Source of the DNA: Macrosoma leucophasiata
Lineage: Eukaryota > Arthropoda > Insecta > Lepidoptera > Hedylidae
Assembly (NCBI GenBank): GCA_036365455.1
Contig: JAWQUS010000008.1
Coordinates: forward strand, 11,639,501 to 11,703,500
Reading direction: 5' to 3'
DNA: 64,000 nt
Shown here: piece after piece, positions 1 through 11,048 of the stretch
Numbering within the stretch: the stretch's first letter is position 1
Layout: every line of letters starts with the position of its first letter
Program-made: the position numbers and the translations under genes
Notes under the pieces: generated by a model
Told to the model about the DNA's origin: nothing
Database searches by the model: none
The model's input: only the letters and a program-made list of their open reading frames with translations

Positions 1-201
1 GGCGATTGCGGTGGCTATAGGTCGCGCGACGCTGCATGTTACTTACCCTGTGACACATATTGTTTTTTCTACCGTCCTACAGGTTTGACAGCTATTGTGC
101 AGCTGATTGACTGCACCACAAGTAGAATTTCATTTCTCCTCCATTTGTGGGGTGGGGTTCCATCGTCTTCAGCGTTCCAGCGTCTTGCGAACGGCAGATA
201 A
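1..201. other. Window edge, somewhat CpG-rich, unassigned
   Basis: This edge is less AT-rich than the DNA that follows. A splice-acceptor-like tract (pyrimidine run then CAG) ends at about 82 on the plus strand, and a donor-like ggtaagt sits on the minus strand near 40. They lie on opposite strands and do not define an exon. No gene is called. Confidence 0.3.
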
Positions 202-460
202 TCTATCTATAAATATAAAAATCAATTGTTGTTCGTTAGTGTCGCTAAGACTCGAGAACGGCTGGACCGATTTGGGTTATTTTGGTTTTGAATGATTTTT
301 GGAAGTCCAGGGAAGGTTTAAAAGGTAAGAAAATATGAAGAAATTGAAGGGAAATAGTAAACACCACAGTTTCATTTTTCCATAGAAATAGTCCGTATCT
401 ATCAAACCTTTGACACATTATTTCATTCAGAGGCAATACGAAGTTTGCCGGGTTAGCTAG
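202..460 (+). mobile_element. Non-autonomous Helitron
   Basis: The element begins with TC preceded by A at 201 and ends with CTAG followed by T at 461, the expected Helitron insertion between A and T. Near the 5' end it carries the core gaacggctggaccgattt, and near the 3' end tgccgggttagctag. Both are shared with the copies at 15965-16239 and 25930-26577. It has no coding capacity, so it would have been moved by rolling-circle Rep/helicase supplied by another element. Family assignment comes from recall of lepidopteran Helitrons; the termini are read directly. Confidence 0.85.
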
Positions 461-1462
461 TTTATAATAAATAATCAATTGCAAGTCAACTAAAATAAAA
501 TATCGCAAAAAAAAAAATATTAAAATATAATTAAGTGTACATTATTTCTCTCATTTAATTTTTAACTCATTTGATACATTTTTACATATATAAGTAGGTA
601 CATATAAAAACACTACCTAATATAAGGGTATATAAAAATATAAAAAATATTATTTCTATTATTAAACTCCCAATATATTATAAGGCCCCAGGTCCATGAA
701 TAATGATTTAGCCGGCCATTTGCCTTCGACACATTCGTTTGAACGCGTGTACTCATTCCACGTCTTTATTTATTTTTTTTTTTTATAATGTCGATGTCCT
801 AAATTTTATAATAATATGCGCAGTGAACAATTAAAATTAACGTGTGGCAGGTTAAAGTCATTTCTAGTTTTAGGCTGTCCATAGACGTTAAAATATTTAG
901 TAAGTAGGTGCAATAGTTAAGTTATTACAAATTGTGCACTAGGTTATTATTGACAGTTGACAAATTAATGCTTGATCGAAGACTGTAATTGTAAATGACC
1001 ACAATATTTTCGTTTTACCTTAGAGGATATAGTTGTGTAATTGGTGTAATAATATATATCTATCTAATATAATAACATATTAATATTATCTACTTCATAT
1101 GAAGACGCTTATATGAATCCAAATATTTTCAACTATTAACTATATTTTATTTTAAAGAGCTTTATTATAATCGGTTGAGCTTGGATGAAATTTTACAGCT
1201 TTATAAAACAATTTATATAATTTACCATAAAATACCTACTTCTTATTGAACCTGTATTATAATTTATAAAGCTAAGCACATATTTTATCTATATAGATAT
1301 CTTTGACGATTTGTGTGCTCTAGAATACCATAGAAATAGCTACTGTAAGAAAATAAAAAAAAAAAACATTAGAAAATGTCCAAAAAGATTCGTTCTTTTC
1401 GGACAGTTTTTAATGTTGATTTTATACTATGTACAGTGAATATATACTTAAGTATATATATA
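461..1462. other. AT-rich unassigned DNA
   Basis: About 1 kb of very AT-rich sequence with homopolymer and TA-rich tracts. No open frame, repeat partner or RNA structure was recognised. Confidence 0.6.
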
Positions 1463-1823
1463 TGTAAAGAAATACTATTTCTTTCTTCGCACTCTGTGTG
1501 TTTATTTACCATGAAGTTTGGTTATAGTTTTTAACTTTTTAACTGTCTGATTTTAAAGAAGAAACGAATTCAGAATGTCAGATGACAGATTTAAATACGA
1601 GTTGGTTGACAATTGCATAATCAATGAAAATTTTAATATTATATTATTTTATGTTTTAAAAGTGAAAGAATAAACTTTCATTCTCGTTTCTTCTTTTCAG
1701 GTTTGAGTTCATATTGTTTTATATTACCTAAATAAAATAGTCTCTGTATAAAAAAAACTAACAATAAATCTTCTTTTCAGCAACACAAGGTTTATTTCTT
1801 TCATGTAGTAAAACAGACTTATA
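1463..1823 (+). repeat. 5' LTR
   Basis: Begins TGTAAAG and ends near ACTTATA. It contains two AATAAA motifs (in gaataaactttc and acaataaatctt) that could serve as polyadenylation signals. The right boundary is uncertain by a few bases because the flanks are TA-rich. It is almost identical to the repeat at 2304-2664. Confidence 0.85.
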
Positions 1824-1848
1824 AAACGACAATTTTGTTTATAAAAAG

Positions 1849-2061
1849 ATGCAAATGGAGCAGTTACGTTTTGAATTCACGATTTTACCGGCGAATGATG
1901 AAAAATCTAATGTTTGTTGTGTAACCTCAATAACAACTAAAGATGAAAAAAAATTTGCTATACCAGAGGAATTACAGTCTGTTGGATTTCACGAAGAATT
2001 AATTGAGACAGCCGTGTACAACAAAGTAAAAAATAGTTTAAAGAAAAGACATCAGACATGA
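1849..2061 (+). pseudogene. N-terminal reading frame of the LTR element, 70 codons
   Basis: This open frame starts 26 bases after the 5' LTR and ends at TGA just before the integrase remnant. The product is acidic to neutral, has two adjacent cysteines (CC at about residues 22-23) and a lysine-rich end. No domain was recognised. Its position just after the LTR suggests the start of the element's first open reading frame, possibly gag, but it is too short to be a complete structural protein. It probably reflects the internal deletion that made this derivative. Confidence 0.45.
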
Positions 2062-2247
2062 AAATGGGAATAAACTAAATAGGAAAAAGCTAGATGAATT
2101 GAGAATTGGACCATATAAAATAATTAAAAAGAAATCTAATACAATTTACGAGATAGATACAGGACATAGAAAAACAGAGTCAAATCTTTTTCATATCACA
2201 AAACTAATTCCAGTACAGATAACAGAGGATGAGAATGTGTAAGTATC
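2062..2247 (+). pseudogene. C-terminal end of a Ty3/Gypsy-type integrase
   Basis: In the +1 frame relative to the preceding frame, the DNA reads through a lysine/arginine-rich stretch into LRIGPYKIIKKKSN, the GPY/F-type motif typical of the integrase C-terminus in Gypsy-like elements. It then reads YEID and ends with ENV followed by TAA near 2240. The catalytic DDE core is absent. The change of frame at about 2058-2062 marks the deletion junction or a later frameshift. The call rests on the GPY motif and on the position immediately before the polypurine tract and 3' LTR. Confidence 0.65.
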
Positions 2248-2293
2248 AAATGGAGAACTGGAGTGAAAATTCGCGGGTGAATTTTCTTCCCCA

Positions 2294-2303
2294 TGGGGGG
2301 AGA
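2294..2303 (+). promoter_or_regulatory. Polypurine tract
   Basis: The purine run ggggggaga lies directly before the 3' LTR. This is the usual position of the plus-strand primer site in reverse transcription. Confidence 0.7.
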
Positions 2304-2664
2304 TGTAAAGAAATACTATTTCTTTCTTCGCACTCTGTGTGTTTATTTACCATGAAGTTTGGTTATAGTTTTTAACTTTTTAACTGTCTGATTTTAAAGA
2401 AGAAACGAATTCAGAATGTCAGATGACAGATTTAAATACGAGTTGATTGACAATTGCATAATCAATGAAAATTTTAATATTATATTATTTTATGTTTTAA
2501 AAGTGAAAGAATAAACTTTCATTCTCGTTTCTTCTTTTCAGGTTTGAGTTCATATTGTTTTATATTACCTAAATAAAATAGTCTCTGTATAAAAAAAACT
2601 AACAATAAATCTTCTTTTCAGCAACACAAGGTTTATTTCTTTCATGTAGTAAAACAGACTTATA
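2304..2664 (+). repeat. 3' LTR
   Basis: Same sequence as the repeat at 1463-1823 except for one A in place of G. It is followed directly by a (TA)n run (about 2660-2682), which is probably the target sequence. Confidence 0.85.
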
Positions 2665-3382
2665 TATATATATATATATAAAATAATTAAACCGTAACCA
2701 AATTAAGATTGAAAATAAGCAAAATTAAATGTCATGAGAATAAAGGAAAAAAATATTTGTCAAGGATGAAAGTTATTCACTTTGCAGAGATCCAAGTGCA
2801 GTTATTACTGAGAAAAACCATGTTCATTATTAATTGACAAATTTAGGGTGACTCTTTTAATAAAAAAATAGTAAGGTGTAGTACAAAGTAAATGAAAAGG
2901 AATAATATAGACTTGATGGTGCTATTAAATATTGCACAATTACACATTCTGTAATAAGTCACTAAAAGATGTAACGCAGGCCTTATGCTAATGACAACGG
3001 TAATATACTTTCAATGGTCATGGTACTCATTTAAATTAAATATAAAATGTTGAGGTATACTCCGTTATCCGTTCCTATGGCTAGATTATGATATGCCAAA
3101 GTTCACCGAAGTGTACGTAATCTTTATGATAATTATTTATTGTTTGTAACTGGTTAACACTATTAGAAAGAAAAAAGTGAGAAGAGTTTTAGATTATATA
3201 TCAAAACAATATTTCTTTCAATAGTCAACTTACGACGACAAAAACCCATAACAAAATAGTGAATAATAATAGAAAACAGATAGACCGCAATGCAAGTTAT
3301 ACCTTTAGAACATTTAGAAGTTGGGCAAAGATCTTGAGAGGGTGTAAAATGGCGGCTCGACTTAATAATTTAATACCTAGCC
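2665..3382. other. AT-rich unassigned DNA
   Basis: Nothing was recognised here apart from the (TA)n tract at its start. Confidence 0.6.
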
Positions 3383-3385
3383 TAA

Positions 3386-3531
3386 CCCCCTTATTCATAA
3401 ACGTATTTTAGCTAAAGTGTTGCTAATCTCTCCTTTGTCTTTTTCTATCCTGCACATTTGACAATGCAACTGACAAAGACAAAGCATTCTATAGCTAAAA
3501 CGTATCTAATGTACGTTTATTAATAAGGGGG
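3386..3531. mobile_element. 146-bp MITE with TAA target duplication
   Basis: The ends are inverted repeats: cccccttattcataaacgta on the left, and tacgtttattaataaggggg on the right (one mismatch). A second inverted pair, ttttagct/agctaaaa, lies further in. TAA occurs immediately outside both ends (3383-3385 and 3532-3534). A 3-bp TWA-type duplication would fit PIF/Harbinger, but a TA duplication of the Tc1/mariner type is not excluded. It has no coding capacity. Confidence 0.8.
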
Positions 3532-3534
3532 TAA

Positions 3535-5099
3535 ATGTGTAGGTAACCATTTGAGGTCGTTATTTTTTTAATGTTTTTAAACCTATGTATAACGTGCATT
3601 GCTCTTTGGGATTAAGTGTATGAATCTATTCTCTGTTACTTTTCAGTTTATAATGGTACATAGGTACCTATGTATTTTTAAATTAATATTTTTCGATTAC
3701 TAGTGTCAATGTCGATAAGTAACTCGCACGTATCTGACATGTACTTATCCGACTATTTTCTGTCAATATATTGCAGTATTATTTCCGCATGAGCTCAGTA
3801 GCGTAAAATTATGGTTTCCAGACGCAAATACCTACGTACCTACGTATTGTAAATTAAGTAAAAACAACTAAACTCTAAATATCCATACTATTCATTATAG
3901 TTTCTCTCGATTTCTGCATTAGATCTCAACTTGGTGGTGGACCAAAACAGACGTGTATCTTTTCAAACAAGACAAGAATTTTGAAAATCGGGTTACAATT
4001 GACGGAGTTATCGATCGGTGAACGTTTTGTATCACTCGGTCAATTGTTGCATTAGATATTAGGTATTATATGCAACAATGTATTTATCTTAGCCAACCAC
4101 GGGATAGGTACTAATTAAAAGGTGCTGTGCAGTAAAATTATGACCATGTATGAACTTATTATGCAAATTAATCAACTGAAAATGCTGCTGTGCGGCGACA
4201 TCTTCATAAAATTATTAACTGTTAGGTATGTACTAATTTTATTCAGTGACCGTAGCGAAAAATATTAAAAATTTTATTACTTTAAAGGCTAGAAATGTAT
4301 AATCAAATTATTATCTTTATTAGGTAGGTATATTTACGAAAAATGTTTAATTTATACGATACACTTTACAGAAATATCCTTTAGCTCGGAGAATGCCACT
4401 ACTGGTGGATAATTTTACTCATGAAGCTGTAGGTAGATAAAGATAACACATATAACACTCTGAATACCTATTTAAAAGTATAGCTATCCACATGGTTACG
4501 TAGGACCACACTGACAGCAGGGTGGTCCCACTTTTCTTTTTAACGTAAAATGAGAAGATAGTGATACCAGCAAGGCTACAGATGTTGTGGGTCTTTGCAG
4601 CTGTTGATCGTAATGCTGTTTCCATCTTTACATAAGCTTCATGGTTCTAACATAGGTAACTGTCATATCATATGATTATATACTATATTAGCTGTCCGGA
4701 TTCGCGCAAGTGAATTGTTACCTACGTTAATTAAATTCCTTAATTAAAAAGTAAACATCTTAGGTCTATGGTACCTATTTTTATGTTTATTCCGACTGTT
4801 GTCAAATTGTTATTAACGTCAGTCATGACGTCAGCTGACATCTTTCTACGAGTCTACGTTCATCGCATGTAAAATATGACTTTAACCATAAACATACTTC
4901 ATTTGAATCGTCCACCCGATCGAAGAGTGTAGAAAGATCATTATAGGTAATTGGAGAAATCTAGATAATAGGCAATTTCTAACTTTCCGTAGGAGCTATG
5001 GTGTCATAATAGCAGGAAGAACCACTCGGATCCTGGTAACACCCGCTCGCGATGGTATAACCGATGGTAGAACCGGTGGCTAACCGATGCTGCAGCTCT
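3535..5099. other. AT-rich unassigned DNA
   Basis: No gene was recognised. A weak, decayed Helitron-like end on the minus strand may sit at 4687-4710 (agctgtccgg). A palindromic tgacgtca lies near 4828. Neither is strong enough to annotate. Confidence 0.55.
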
Positions 5100-5275
5100 C
5101 TACTCCACCAATCTCGCACAGCAGTGTTGTCTCTCGTCTACTAAAGAGTTAGCTGTTTGGGGGGAGTGCACCTATGAGATGATTATATATCACCATCTGC
5201 CGAATGTAGGATTCAATAATGTAAGATGTTGAATAAAGGCGGTTGCTATAAGCCGTAACTACTTGCAAGAAAAAA
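5100..5275 (+). repeat. Interspersed repeat, copy 1 (partner at 18600-18720)
   Basis: The stretches agctgtttggggg, gtaggattcaataatgt and gagatgttgaata-like blocks recur in the same order, on the other strand, at 18600-18720. In this copy the last block contains AATAAA, which could be a polyadenylation signal. The repeat may be part of an LTR or of a LINE 3' end. The family is not recognised and the outer limits are uncertain. Confidence 0.5.
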
Positions 5276-5769
5276 TTCGACATCGGTTAAAATATCGGCA
5301 ATTAAATTAATAAAACGGTTGGAGTTAGGTGGTTAAGGTTTGGTGTTTGCAGATAATTATATACAGTACAACCCTCCCAGTCCATCTCAGGTTATTTTTT
5401 TCATAAAATTTATCACGCAATTCCTTATGAATTGGGAATAAATTAGCTGTAATATCAGATTGATTTATATAGGTACTTAGGTTAAAAGAAATCAAAAGGT
5501 TTACCCTTATATTTTTTTAATTCTATAAAGCTAAAGTATAATAAGCTATTCTGGTGATATGTAATACTAATCATAATAAATATAACTATGAGCATTTGCC
5601 ACGGTCCGTTGGTTCGGGCAGTGTAAGAGTTTAACATTCATAATATTTTAACCAGCTTATGTGTTGTGGTCACAGCCGTGAAGGAACCGAGTTCAATGTG
5701 CACCACCTTGAACTTTATTTGTAAAGTAGGTCTTTATGAGGTCAACAGCCTATCGCAAATGTATAATTG
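5276..5769. other. AT-rich unassigned DNA
   Basis: Nothing was recognised. Confidence 0.5.
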
Positions 5770-5867
5770 AATAAATGAAGACGTTTGTCTGTTCATCAGT
5801 TCAAAGAGCGATCACAGTTAACGCGAAAAGCCACGTACACGCGGGCGGAGCCACGGGCAACAGCTGG
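5770..5867 (+). mobile_element. Decayed Helitron 3' end
   Basis: The sequence gggcggagccacgggcaaca followed by gctgg and T matches the 3' end of the Helitron family seen complete at 20996-21175 (gggcaaagccgcgggcaaca then gctag). The terminal CTAG is changed to CTGG. The left boundary is arbitrary. Confidence 0.5.
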
Positions 5868-6105
5868 TAACCGCTATAGGTATACCTGCGAGGAAAAAAA
5901 CTAGTTTTTTTTTAATTGAATAACACTAGGGTTGGTGGCAAAGGAGCGAATACTTTAGGGTTAAATTAGGAAACCCACCCAGAATGAGTTTGTTTGAGTA
6001 TCAACTTTTATGTCAACTAGTAGAACAATGTCAGGGTTCAAGTAAAGCGAGATTGTCGAGGCGTTGACTTGTCTCAAAATTAAGCGGTACTATTGAAGCG
6101 ATTGA
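5868..6105. other. Unassigned DNA before the RTE LINE
   Basis: No coding signal. The LINE reading frame runs into TGA at 6103-6105 when followed upstream, which marks the truncation or decay point. Confidence 0.5.
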
Positions 6106-6921
6106 TGGCAAGGACTAGGCATCAATGTCAACGGCGAATACATCACTCACCTTCGGTTTGCCGACGATATTATAGTCATGGCAGAGTCGCTGGAAGATCT
6201 CAGCACAATGCTCGAAGACCTCAATCGGGTGTCCCAAAGAGTGGGCCTTAAAATGAACATGGATAAGACCAAGTTGTTTAATAACCTTGTATCGCCCACT
6301 CCAGTATCCGTTGGGAACTCGATCCTCGAAGTTGTCGACGAATATGTCTATTTAGGACACACCATACAACTAGGCAGGTCGAACTTCGAAAAAGAGGTCA
6401 TTCGCCGAATCCAACTCGGCTGGGCAGCGTTCGGGAAGTTAAGGAGCATTTTCTCGTCAAACATCCCGCAGTCCTTGAAGACGAAAGTCTTTAACCAGTG
6501 CGTTTTACCGGTGATGACCTACGGTGCCGAGACGTGGTCTCTCACTATGGGTCTCGTACGAAAGCTCCAAGTCACTCAGCGGTCAATGGAAAGGGCTATG
6601 CTCGGCGTTTCCCTACTGGATCGAATCAGAAATGAGGAGATCCGTAGGCGAACGAAAGTCGCTGACATAGCCAAGCAGATTTTCAGGCTGAGGTGGCAAT
6701 GGGCAGGGCACATAGCTCGGAGAACCGATAGGCGCTGGGGCAGAAAGGTTCTCGAGTGGAGACCACGTATCGGCAAACGCAGCGTAGGACGTCCACCTGC
6801 AAGATGGACCGACGACCTGATCAAGGCTGCAGGTACCCGCTGGATGAACGTCGCTTCCGATCGGTCGGCATGGAGGTCATTGGGGGAGGCCTATGTTCAG
6901 CAGTGGACGTCTTATGGCTGA
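6106..6921 (+). pseudogene. RTE reverse transcriptase C-terminal part
   Basis: The first Met in this frame is at 6178, but the frame is open back to 6106. That upstream part encodes WQGLGINVNGEYITHLRFAD and the second Asp of FADD (6157-6168), the catalytic palm motif. The thumb and C-terminal region follow: LKMNMDKTK, VVDEYVYLGHTIQLGRSNFE, YGAETWSLT, then the tryptophan/arginine-rich tail RLRWQWAGHIARR and GRPPARWTDD. The frame is intact from the truncation point to TGA at 6919-6921. The fingers domain and the N-terminal APE endonuclease are missing, so it cannot act. Confidence 0.88.
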
Positions 6922-6938
6922 TATGATGATGATGATTG
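6106..6938 (+). mobile_element. RTE-clade LINE, 5'-truncated 3' end
   Basis: This is a 3' fragment of a non-LTR retrotransposon. It starts inside the reverse transcriptase just before the FADD motif. The untranslated tail is extremely short and ends in (atg)n at 6922-6937, as is usual for RTE/BovB-type elements, which lack a long poly(A). 5' truncation is the normal outcome of target-primed reverse transcription. The copy at 36605-37315 is a close relative. Confidence 0.9.
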
Positions 6939-8115
6939 AAGTACCTTACTTGACAGAGATAGGGAATCTAATCCCAATCAACAAATTTGTGAGTTTTGAG
7001 AGATATCACGTGAACATATAAATACATACCTAAGTATTTTGATAAGACCAGGCCAGTTAAAATTAAGCGGACATAGAAACTGCGTTTTATTATGGTTTTG
7101 TTATTTATTTAATTTTATTATGGACAGTGGTATTGTAGAATGGTTCCAGTACGAACGACATGAGTGATAATAAATCAATGAATTTCATGCTCTGTGATTG
7201 ATCTAAAATCACAATAAATTAAAATATATTCTATCTAGTTTTATGCAAGAAGACGTTATTACCATTGCGACATAATTTATTATATCAAAAGGATCATAAG
7301 ACTTCGAAGTAAGATTGATCTAAAGGCCAGGGTCTGTAATTTAGTGTTATCGTAAATGTCTGCGCGCTATGATTTGCTTTATAATCTAACCTGGGCTATT
7401 GGTATATAAAGTAAAGTAAGTTTTATTCCTGAACTGGTAGGTCTATATTTGTTACTACTGAGTTAGTCCATAACAATAAGACTTATGATGTAAGTGTAAA
7501 AGGAATTATTATGAAATACCTTTCACCTAAAGTATTGTCATGAAAAGATAGCCAAGTTTTTTCATTTTCGGTATTGAATGTATAATTATTTAATGGACCT
7601 ATCCTATCACTAAATGTTATTTTACATACATACACTAAGTAGATCATGTTTTTTTATTATATCTCTACATCATGTATTTTTATTTTATCTCAGCATACAT
7701 TTGATCGTAATGAAAATATATAAATATATACCTAGTCTGTTTGTTTTTATTTAACTTTTTTAATCGTATTTGTGCTTTAGTTACGTCTCCCGCAACCCCC
7801 GCGTACCTCAAAGAACGGTGCACACAGATCCGAACAAATATTCACTAATGCTGTATCTATTGGAGGTGATCTGCGGTAGGTATGTACCAACCAGCCTTGC
7901 CAGACGTTCCGATTATTAAGCCAAAATTGATTGTCCCGTGCGGGACAGGCTTAGTCCCGCTTTCGGTGATAAATCGACCAAATGGTCGGATGCTAGAAAT
8001 AAATAATGCGTAAATTTAATGAAAGTAGAATTACTCATCCAGTTTAATCTAGAGCTATCATGTGCAGAGTTCTTTATATTTATTAAAGAAAGACAAGAAA
8101 GAAACTATAATATTA
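6939..8115. other. AT-rich unassigned DNA
   Basis: No gene was recognised. A more GC-rich patch lies at about 7780-7980 and contains the short palindrome gtcccgtgcgggac. No repeat partner was found in the window. Confidence 0.5.
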
Positions 8116-8309
8116 CTAGCTGTCCCGGCTAACTTCGTATCACCCTAGAAAATAAAAAAAAAAATGTCCAAAAATGTTATGAAAAATAGATGTTGGCCGA
8201 TTCTCAGACCTACCCAATATGCTCACAAAATTTCATGAGAATCTGTCCAGCCGTTTCGGAGGAGTATGGCAACGAAAACTGTGACACGAGAATTTTATAT
8301 TATATTAGA
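8116..8309 (-). mobile_element. Short Helitron, minus strand
   Basis: Read on the minus strand it begins TCTAATATAATATAAAATTC after an A, contains cgaaacggctggacag and atgaaattttgtgagcat, and ends ttagccgggacagctag before T. These are the Helitron TC...CTAG termini of a common lepidopteran type. Its relatives here are 43403-43645 and the first half of 53305-53634. It has no coding capacity and is internally shortened. Confidence 0.85.
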
Positions 8310-8389
8310 TGAATAAAATGTTATTCTTGTATATAATTGGCCGATTGCCAATTGCCAATGGCAATAATCATTCTCTTACCTATGTATGT

Positions 8390-8445
8390 ATTTATCTTCA
8401 CGTCAGGTCCCTAACGGGGTAGGCAGAGAGTGTAGAGTTGTAGTA
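8390..8445 (-). repeat. TACA-tailed retroposon, 3' fragment
   Basis: Contains ggtccctaacggggtaggca next to a tatgtatgtat run. On the minus strand this is the 3' end of a family whose copies finish in (tacata)n. Only about 50 bp remain. The fullest copies are 22756-22990 and 58420-58645. Confidence 0.65.
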
Positions 8446-9714
8446 GTAGTATTCTCTTATTGCAAGTTATAATTTAAAACACCACTAATGAATAAAACTT
8501 TTGATTTAATTTTTTGTTTATTAACTCAAAAATCATCCTAATTTTAGGATTTAAAATATATTTATGGCTAATTTTGCTATCTTATTGTCAAGTAATCGTA
8601 ATTTAAAATCAAGTAAATAAATAAATATTTAAATATGTATGTCTGATTACTCAACATTTTTACTATGTACAAATTTTGACGAGAGAATACCGCAGTTTTT
8701 ACTCAAAAAGTTTCAAAATACCAACATGGCAAAAAAAATCTAGCAACGCTGGTAACAACCTAGTTGAGGTTTAATTTAATGTACTTTCTACCAGTCCCAT
8801 TTAAATCCTAATATGAGTAATAAGCGCTCGAGGTGACGTCTGTTCATCATCGGAAAGATTAACATCAGTTATTTGTTCAACCTCCAGGCCACGACTCATT
8901 GTATCCATAAAACTTATGGAACGGCTATACAAGAAATCATTTAACTTGTACAACGTTACATTGTTGGCTTACTTATTAAATTATTACAAAGTTTATTATT
9001 GTTCACGTCGTGTGTTATTAATAAGACTACAACGTAATCGAAAAATTTTGATGGAGGGTAAAAATAAAAGGTATAATAATGATTATAAAGGCCCTAACAC
9101 GAGTCAAAAGGTGCCATAAATACGAACAACAAAACTGAATCGGTAACATAAAGTTCTGTTTCAGTAATGGAAATTGACAAGTACCCTCATTTGCATTTCC
9201 AATTCGAAATCGAGCCAAGTTTATTTAATGGGAAACAATTACACAATTCACAATTCTCATTGGTGTTTTTGATATAATTTATATTTTGGTTGCGCAGGTA
9301 TTGATTCACGAAACCGCGATGTACAAATAATAAGATTCGTGTGAAATTATTTGCGAACATTATACTAGGTAGGTACTTATATGATGATGAACTGTAAATA
9401 TGAGCCTTCAACATGACTTCCGATGCAAAACTTCGTCTTCAAAGAAGTTTGAGAACCACTGTCCAGACAACGTGATATAATCACTCCACCCCGATATTAT
9501 TCATAATAGCAAATCAATGTTTGCTCGCGCGTCTTGTTTTAGTTTTTTACTTGTTTCATTACCTTGGTCAAGTTTGAAGGTAATTGTAGTAACAGCATAT
9601 GATGACATATAGCTATGATTGCTACCTGCATCAAAATCTGTCCTTACGGCTTTTATCGTCCTTCATCTTAAGTCCTTAGAATATCTGGGTGAACGTACTA
9701 CCTCTGTTGATATG
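8446..9714. other. AT-rich unassigned DNA
   Basis: Open frames of 60-75 codons occur on both strands, but they are compositionally AT-driven and show no domain. No repeat was recognised. Confidence 0.5.
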
Positions 9715-9835
9715 TCTCTGTGATAGTTATTACAGGGCCATACATTCCAACTAACCGGAATACGATAGCGTTGAACACTACCATTTGGTGGCATAGCGGA
9801 TAGATTAGATAATGGTGGTGCCTACGCCCTCGAGC
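9715..9835 (-). repeat. CR1/SINE-like retroposon tail, minus, 5' half
   Basis: On the minus strand this matches the first half of the family seen complete at 23247-23536: a ggtggtg...gcgtaggcaccacc-like start, the gtgttcaacgct/ccggttag block, and then a grccctgtaataactatcacag-like block. It is cut off before the middle of the unit. Confidence 0.65.
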
Positions 9836-9920
9836 AGAGTATACAGAGTTCCAGTGTCTTTTCAGTGTGTTCAGTGTCCAGTCAACTCAGAAACAAAGAG
9901 TTATTTACACCACAGCATAA

Positions 9921-10240
9921 GGGTGCTTTTCCACCAGAAGAAGAGATGTGCTATGCAGCTATGCAGCGAAGATGTGATCTACGCTACGATAATATGAGAC
10001 CATTTCTATCGACACTATACTAGCTATGTAGCTGTACGAGGAAGACGCGGTATGAAACACATCCATAGCTCGCATCCATAGCACGCATCCATAGCACACA
10101 TCCTTCCATATAAAAACACGTCTTAGCTGAATCCGTTTCCACCTGTGCTCCAAAGCTATGTGCACCAATGAATATGATTGGTGGATATCAAACGCATCCA
10201 GAGCCACGCAGCATAGCACATCGCTGGTGGAAAAGCACCC
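9921..10240. mobile_element. 320-bp MITE with TAA target duplication
   Basis: Terminal inverted repeats read gggtgcttttccaccag on the left, and ctggtggaaaagcaccc on the right. A further inverted block gatgtgctatgc lies just inside, and the left end has a few extra bases between the two blocks. TAA flanks both sides (9918-9920 and 10241-10243), which suits a PIF/Harbinger-type duplication. The interior holds a 13-bp unit, catccatagcNcg, repeated three times at 10060-10098. It has no coding capacity. Confidence 0.85.
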
Positions 10241-10243
10241 TAA

Positions 10244-10988
10244 AAACAAATAACAATAAAGTTAAATTTATGCTAAAACTCGACAGTGATTTCAATAACG
10301 TCATCACAGTGACACTCAAAGTGGACTGCCAACCAAAAAAAAAAACTAAATGGAAACTCCACAGAGCACTAAAGCAATTAAAACCAAACAATCAAATTTT
10401 ACAGCGTAACAAAATTCGATCGGATCTCTACGTTTACTAACCGACAGTAAACTGACCAAACAGTGAAAAAAAGTTAATTGTTTGGTCATAAACGACCGAT
10501 ACCCCTGACCACTGCCACGAAATACATTTTGCTGCATTAATTCTAACTTCACATTTATAATAATGACTGATTGTGATGTTGTAAAACAGCAGACAAGTAA
10601 AATTCTTCATTCGGTTATGACTTCACGCCTGTTTTTCCAAATATCCCTATTTGGCTAAAGGCAGAGGTATAGACCTACATACCAACATCAAAATATTTTT
10701 ATATAAGTCCCGTGAAACAGTTTTACTGGTGGTATACTTAATCCAGTATCGAAGCTTGAGACCATAGACACTACGTACTGATACTGTAGACTTGTAGACA
10801 TTACAAAGTCATTACCTAATCTCAGTGCTATTGTGTATTGGTTAGTTGATAAAATATGGCTTCGTGATAATTATCTTTAATTTACATTATTAAATATTGT
10901 CGACAGGAGATATTATGGATTAACCCAATGACTTAAAGATTAAGGTGAAGAAGGTGTCAAGCTCGTCCTTTTTTAACAAATAATATAT
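10244..10988. other. AT-rich unassigned DNA
   Basis: Contains a poly(A) run near 10340 but no recognised gene or repeat. Confidence 0.5.
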
Positions 10989-11048
10989 TGGGGATGAAAC
11001 TGTCCGCAGAGTAATGGATCAGAATTGGTGTTTACAGTTTAACAAAAT
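10989..11048 (+). repeat. 60-bp repeat, copy 1
   Basis: The segment containing gaaactgtccgcagagtaat and ggtgtttacag is repeated almost exactly, in the same orientation, at 12208-12267. It is probably the end of an unidentified interspersed element. Confidence 0.65.

Larger units (their letters stand above)
1463..2664 (+). mobile_element. Short, recently inserted LTR retrotransposon derivative
   Basis: Two direct repeats of about 361 bp (1463-1823 and 2304-2664) enclose only about 480 bp. The repeats differ at one position by eye (gagttgg versus gagttga) and have no length difference, so the insertion is young. A polypurine tract abuts the second repeat. The internal segment joins an N-terminal reading frame to the C-terminal end of a Ty3/Gypsy-type integrase, so protease, reverse transcriptase, RNase H and the integrase core are missing. 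It must have depended on a full-length relative for mobility. It sits in a TA-rich flank, so the exact target duplication cannot be fixed. Confidence 0.85.

Noticed and set aside
1..90. Possible exon boundaries at the window edge
   Set aside because: The acceptor-like and donor-like signals lie on opposite strands and no coding frame supports either.
4687..4715. Helitron-like end (agctgtccggattcgcg) on the minus strand
   Set aside because: The terminal bases are CTAA-like and no body of any Helitron family can be recognised beside it.
4980..5275. Solo LTR
   Set aside because: There is an AATAAA and a partner repeat on the other strand, but no TG...CA ends or target duplication could be fixed.
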